Positions 56,101 through 60,000 of a stretch of DNA of 60,000 nt are shown here, in pieces (within the stretch, counting starts at the first letter, position 1; each line of letters begins with the position of its first letter). The notes under the pieces are model-generated. The model had not been told where the DNA came from. It did not search any database and saw only the letters and a program-made list of their open reading frames with translations. A program made the position numbers and the translations under genes. The DNA comes from Hydractinia symbiolongicarpus (Eukaryota; Cnidaria; Hydrozoa; Anthoathecata; Hydractiniidae), in the NCBI RefSeq assembly GCF_029227915.1, contig NC_079880.1, positions 12,863,501-12,923,500 on the forward strand, written 5' to 3'.

Positions 56101-58620
56101 ATGGCCTAACCACTCACAAAATGGTACTGTTATCTAATAGGGTTTACGTAATATCAAACTTAATTTTCTTTTCCAGTTTACCTCCTGCTTGAGACTACTT
56201 TTATCTTAAAAGCATTTATAAATATTTAAGAATTAGTTGATTTTTATAAAAGAATAAACTGTCAAAATTAGTTTTATGCAAATCTGATATCGCCTGATTC
56301 ACCACTTCGATTGATTACTTCCCTGCAGAGTAAAAAACTTAATTTTTTTTCCACCATTGATACCTTGCTCATCTACTATGGTTATTAAAGCGATTACCTA
56401 GATTAAAATAAAAATGAACTTGTGAAATGAAGTTGTTAAAGTCTTGTATGTAGCTTTTATTAATAAACTACCACCATTCTATCTGTAATTGTTAAAATGT
56501 AATTTATAATGGAAATAAACAGCCTAAAATGTAGCTACATAGCAAAATTACATATTGCTAAAATGTAGTTAAAATACAAAGACAGATTATTATTGCAGTA
56601 ACACACTCCTTCGTTATAATCATTATATATGATGCTAAATACACTAGCTAAGTTGCAATACTGTAGGACTTTGCCACACAGAAAAAATAATGACAGACTC
56701 TCCTTTTTCGTGATAATTTAAGAAATTGTTAAAACTGCAAAAGCCTTGCCAATGTTCCCAATTGAATTATAGGTCTTCAAAAGATTTTGCATGTAAAGGA
56801 CTTAGATTTTTTAGTTTATTTTAAAACTGGGTGAAGAACTAGCTATTTTAGTAAATCAATCATAAAAAAGAGATTAATCTGACCCAAACGTATTTTTGGT
56901 GTAGACAATTTTTTTTTTACAACAGAAAATTATTGTTTAAACTGCATGTGTAAAGCGAAAATACAAGACAAACACCCTTTTCCGTTATAGGCACATTAAT
57001 TGAGGATTTAAAAATCGCACACATCGACACCATAAAGCAATTCTTTGTGTGTCTAGTCTGCATTGACTAAACCACTAGCTTGTGTAATTGTTTTGTGCTT
57101 GTTCTTTTAAAGCTAAAAACAAAGACCATTAAATTTCGAATTTTTAATTGCTTATTAGAAAAACATGTGGTTTAAAATAAAATAGGATTAATTAAAAGGG
57201 TTAACCCTATTTGTGCTGGGCCTTTTAAGGGCTCCTCAATGCTGGGGTGCTGATTTCTACAATTTTTGTCCGTTGGACTTGAAACTTACCACAACTTTAC
57301 ACATGCAGTTTTTTTTAATTAAAAAAATTAATAATAACCCAGCTATTATTAAAAAACTTTGGTGAAAAAAAATTGGTCACATCAGCATTTTTGGTGATGA
57401 TGTCATCAAATATCAGTGACATATTGAAAAAGCCACCAAATTTGAATTTTGGTAATTGTTGTATAATTGTGATCAATTTGTAACAATATTAATTGAAAAA
57501 CAAATTAATATAACAATATAAACTAAGAAGCTTTTAAAAACATGTAAAAAATTTTTTTTCAGAATTTTATTCAACATAAAGGAAGTGTTGCTATGGCCAC
57601 ACTTTGGCAAAATTTCAAAAATAATTTTTTAGAAAATAAAGCTAAATAAAAGTTAGGAAAAGTCACAAAATTTGAAGGTGTGAGCCCCCCCCCCCCCCTC
57701 AGCACAAATAGGGTTAAGTTAGATTACAAGTTTAAGGTAGTAGTAACTGTACACTTCAGTGTCTGAACTGAAGTTTAAGTATATGTTTCTGTGTTTAAAA
57801 AACAGATGCTGTTTGATTTTTCTACTAGCCTGTAAGTCAATACAGGACAGGGCTGCAACTTCAAAGTTAGCAGTTTGTATGTATCCAACAAAAAGAAGAA
57901 TGTAGATGAAGTTTTATCATGCCACATTTGGCCATTCTCTAATGAGAATTTTTCACATCAATTGAACCTTAATTATGACGGGTAAGTATGGTCACTGTAA
58001 TCAAATTGAAGTAGAAAAGAGAAAGGGCACAGGGATGTGCCATAATAAACTTTCATCTACCTTTACACACTACGCAGATAAGCTATCTGTGAGCAACACT
58101 AAGAATTTGCTGAGAGTGTATTAAGTTTGTTTGCCATTCCAAGTTCTGGGGACTGGGGATCAAATTCCCATCACTGACAGGCATTACACTAAAAATGTTT
58201 ATTCTACTCATCTCCATCCTTACTATTTTGTATTTTTTTTTTAATTCGAGACTATTTCTAAATGATATTTATAATTTGTTTAACATAATACTTTTTGGCT
58301 TTGTTATACTTCCAGTAGAGTAAAAGCAACTATATACCTATGTTTAAATTTCTAATATTTCTAACAAATTGGTTCTTTTTGTTTGATTGTTTATTTTATA
58401 TAAACTTTTCTTCGTCTAGATGTTCCTATGCCACCAACACAAAAACTTTCCATAAAGGAAGTATTTGATTCAGATGGCAAGCCAAGAATAGATGTTTTAA
58501 AAGCACATTTCATATTAGAAGGTAAAGTGGAAGAGGAGGTAGCATTAAAAATCATAAATGATGGAGCTAATGTTTTACGGCAGGAGCCAACCTTGTTAGA
58601 TATAGACGCCCCTATAACAG
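53170..58620 (+). CDS. PPP3C: Calcineurin (PP2B) catalytic subunit A, N-terminal exons, gene continues past the window
   Basis: Two coding exons: 53170-53218 ([16 protein letters not shown]) and 58420-58620. The second reads [55 protein letters not shown] and [12 protein letters not shown], ending in phase 1. This matches the N-terminus of vertebrate PPP3CA/B, up to just before the metal-binding GDIHG motif, which must be in later exons beyond 60000. The product is the Ca2+/calmodulin-dependent Ser/Thr phosphatase of the cytosol. Intron 1 (53219-58419) is 5.2 kb and full of transposons. Nothing in 58621-60000 looks like a third exon. The symbol is for the family; vertebrate paralogues A/B/C are not distinguished. 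Confidence 0.93.
53819..54532. mobile_element. Non-autonomous DNA transposon, family A copy 2 (shorter)
   Basis: Same family as 9906-10997. Left end GGCAACTTCAGTTTAATTAG (53819), right end reversed GCGATTCCAATTTAATTAGC (54532). It shares AAATAATATCAAGCAAAAAA and CTTGAGAACTAGTTACATAT with copy 1 and lacks about 380 bp. It lies in calcineurin intron 1. Confidence 0.8.
55141..55494 (-). mobile_element. tRNA-derived SINE with (GATA)n tail, copy 2
   Basis: On the minus strand the head GGCGCCGTAGAATAGTGG... looks like a tRNA. Box A is TAGAATAGTGGTTA (55485-55472) and box B GGTTCGATTTC (around 55440-55430). The body contains GAGCATTAAATACTCTAGGA, and the 3' tail is a TATC/GATA microsatellite at 55141-55159. 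An ATCTACGGCGCCAC duplication abuts the 5' end. It lies in calcineurin intron 1. Confidence 0.8.
55850..56078 (+). mobile_element. 3' end of the same LINE family, truncated copy
   Basis: Matches the other two copies over AGATCTAACACAGTAAAGAT, TTGGAAGAGGGTCATTAATA and CCATGCTAGCATGAAAAACG. It lies in calcineurin intron 1 in the sense direction, 5'-truncated. Confidence 0.75.
56500..57000. repeat. Diverged relative of transposon family A
   Basis: Contains GCAGTAACACACTCCTTCGT, CACTAGCTAAGTTGCAATAC and a second CACCCTTTTCCGTTAT in the same order as family A. Termini were not recognised. Confidence 0.45.
57205..57713. mobile_element. 509-bp MITE flanked by TTAA, piggyBac-like
   Basis: Begins CCCTATTTGTGCTG and ends with its exact inverse, CAGCACAAATAGGG; TTAA flanks both sides (57201-57204, 57714-57717). 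The CCCT start plus TTAA target is the piggyBac pattern. A 14-base C-run lies just inside the right end. No coding capacity. Confidence 0.8.
57902..58060. mobile_element. 159-bp MITE with 26-bp TIRs
   Basis: Left GTAGATGAAGTTTTATCATG... and right (reversed) GTAGATGAAAGTTTATTATG... agree at 22 of 26 positions. A related end occurs near 3009-3045. Confidence 0.65.
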
Positions 58621-60000
58621 GTATTTTTTTAATTTTTTTGTTGCTTTTTAGCCAGCAGAACTGTTTAATTGTTTTTTTTCCATCAATGTTATAGACTAGT
58701 TCAGTACCATGCAGCACCAGCCTAATGTTCACAAACTTAACTTGTTTTTTAATTTATTGTTTTTACTTTCATTCCATTTTATAGTTATTGAAGATTTTTT
58801 GCTGACAAATGTGTTTTTGTTAAATTTTTTAGATATATTTTAGTACAATAATTTTAACTTTTCAACACAACTAACAGCATTGCGTATTGAAATTAATGTA
58901 CCATTTTTCCAAAGCTAGTAATTTTTAAAACTTGTAGAGTAAAAGTACCTTGCTAAGTTTTGTTAACCTTTTGTTTAACTCCCTGAATATTTTACTGTGA
59001 AACATCATGAATTAATCAAAACACTTTATTGTGATTGTAATAATGAACTTTTTTTTATCTTATTAAGTGAAATATTATTTGTTTTAAGTTTGTTAGAAAT
59101 TTGCCGTCCTGAAAAACTTGTTGTTGATTGACACAAAGTAAATGTAAAGGCTATAAATATATAATACAAAAGCAAATTAATAAGCTCAGTGTTTTAAAAT
59201 ATATAATGGTTTTGTTTGCAAAGATTAAGTTAGGAGTCTGCATAGTAATTGTAGATTGCCATGTCGAATGTCCATTATTTTTCAAAACGTCAACTCGATT
59301 TCTTCTGTTTACATTTATGATACATGTGGATTTCTAATTGAGATTTTTCACCTGATTAGATTTCCCAATATGATCATGCTGCGAAACTTATAAATTTATA
59401 ATTCAAGATGTGTTGAATTTGAATAGTAAACCAGGAAACTGTTTTTGTTGGCTTCTTGGAAAAAATTAAAACACCTTGCATTCATATTGTTTAAATAATT
59501 TATGAACAATTTGAATCTTTTTGTGAATTTTTTTGTGAACTTCCCTGTGGAGCTTACTTTGTCTTTTGCAATGGTGTTGTTGCATAATTGGGGTTGCACC
59601 ATAGACATCCATTTGTTTGTTTGTTTTAATTTATAACCTTAAGGCCAGGATACACTTGTATAACATCATTAAATCTATTCTATAATACAGTTATAATATT
59701 TCTACAATATACTTATAATTTGTTAAAATATCCTTATAATTCAATTTAATTTCATAACATCGTTGCCACAACAACGCTAGCAGATAATAGATCTATTGTC
59801 ACCCAAACAAAAGGCATTCGAAACCAGATCACCAACAATATTATTAAAATCAAACTCTTTGAGCGAATTATGAGGTTATGACGCACATGCCAGGTGTTGA
59901 AATTATACATATTATATCTATATAAAAAAATTATAACCATATTTTAAAAATATTTCAAGAAGTTATATTGATATTATAAGTTATATTTCTGTGATTTTGT
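58621..60000. other. Start of calcineurin intron 2
   Basis: Donor ACAG|GTATTT at 58621. AT-rich with no open segment resembling the metal-binding calcineurin core, so the next exon lies beyond the window. Confidence 0.6.

Overview
The window is invertebrate nuclear DNA. It is AT-rich, its genes are split by many short GT-AG introns, and its introns are packed with transposon remnants. Protein content and repeat style suggest a cnidarian, perhaps a hydrozoan; this is an inference and no species marker was seen.

Five host genes can be read. (1) On the minus strand, 14975 to 644, a 15-exon PHF20/PHF20L1-type chromatin reader whose splice phases close into 1650 codons plus a stop. (2) On the minus strand, 16542-15820, an intronless mitochondrial cob(I)alamin adenosyltransferase (MMAB). 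(3) On the plus strand, 19340-21043, an intronless tripeptidyl-peptidase 1 (TPP1, sedolisin family). (4) On the plus strand, 24726-50855, a complete WDR35/IFT121 gene. One transcript path uses 34 coding exons and gives 1184 residues, close to the human length as I recall it; a 35th exon at 44553-44635 looks like a mutually exclusive alternative. (5) On the plus strand from 53170, the first two coding exons of the calcineurin catalytic subunit, running off the right edge. The neighbours share no pathway, as expected of an animal locus.

The most unusual region is WDR35 intron 1 (24750-34317). It holds a tRNA-derived SINE, a LINE fragment and a nest of two DNA transposons. The outer element (26526-32867) has 39-bp terminal inverted repeats and TA at both ends. 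Inside it sits a 4.37-kb Kolobok-type element (27497-31862) flanked by TTAA on both sides. The inner element carries two divergent genes: a THAP-domain DDE transposase on the plus strand, and on the minus strand an apparently intact three-exon gene for a 200-residue protein with the P2X7-receptor cytoplasmic 'ballast' domain (P2RX7_C). A shared inverted motif lies upstream of both.

Other repeats include three copies of one LINE 3' end (one about 2.3 kb long), two SINEs, several MITE families with visible terminal inverted repeats, and six minisatellites, five of them in introns and one (1131-1277) in the PHF20-like gene between its last two exons. Positions and splice sites were read by eye. 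No similarity search was run, so family names rest on motif recognition.
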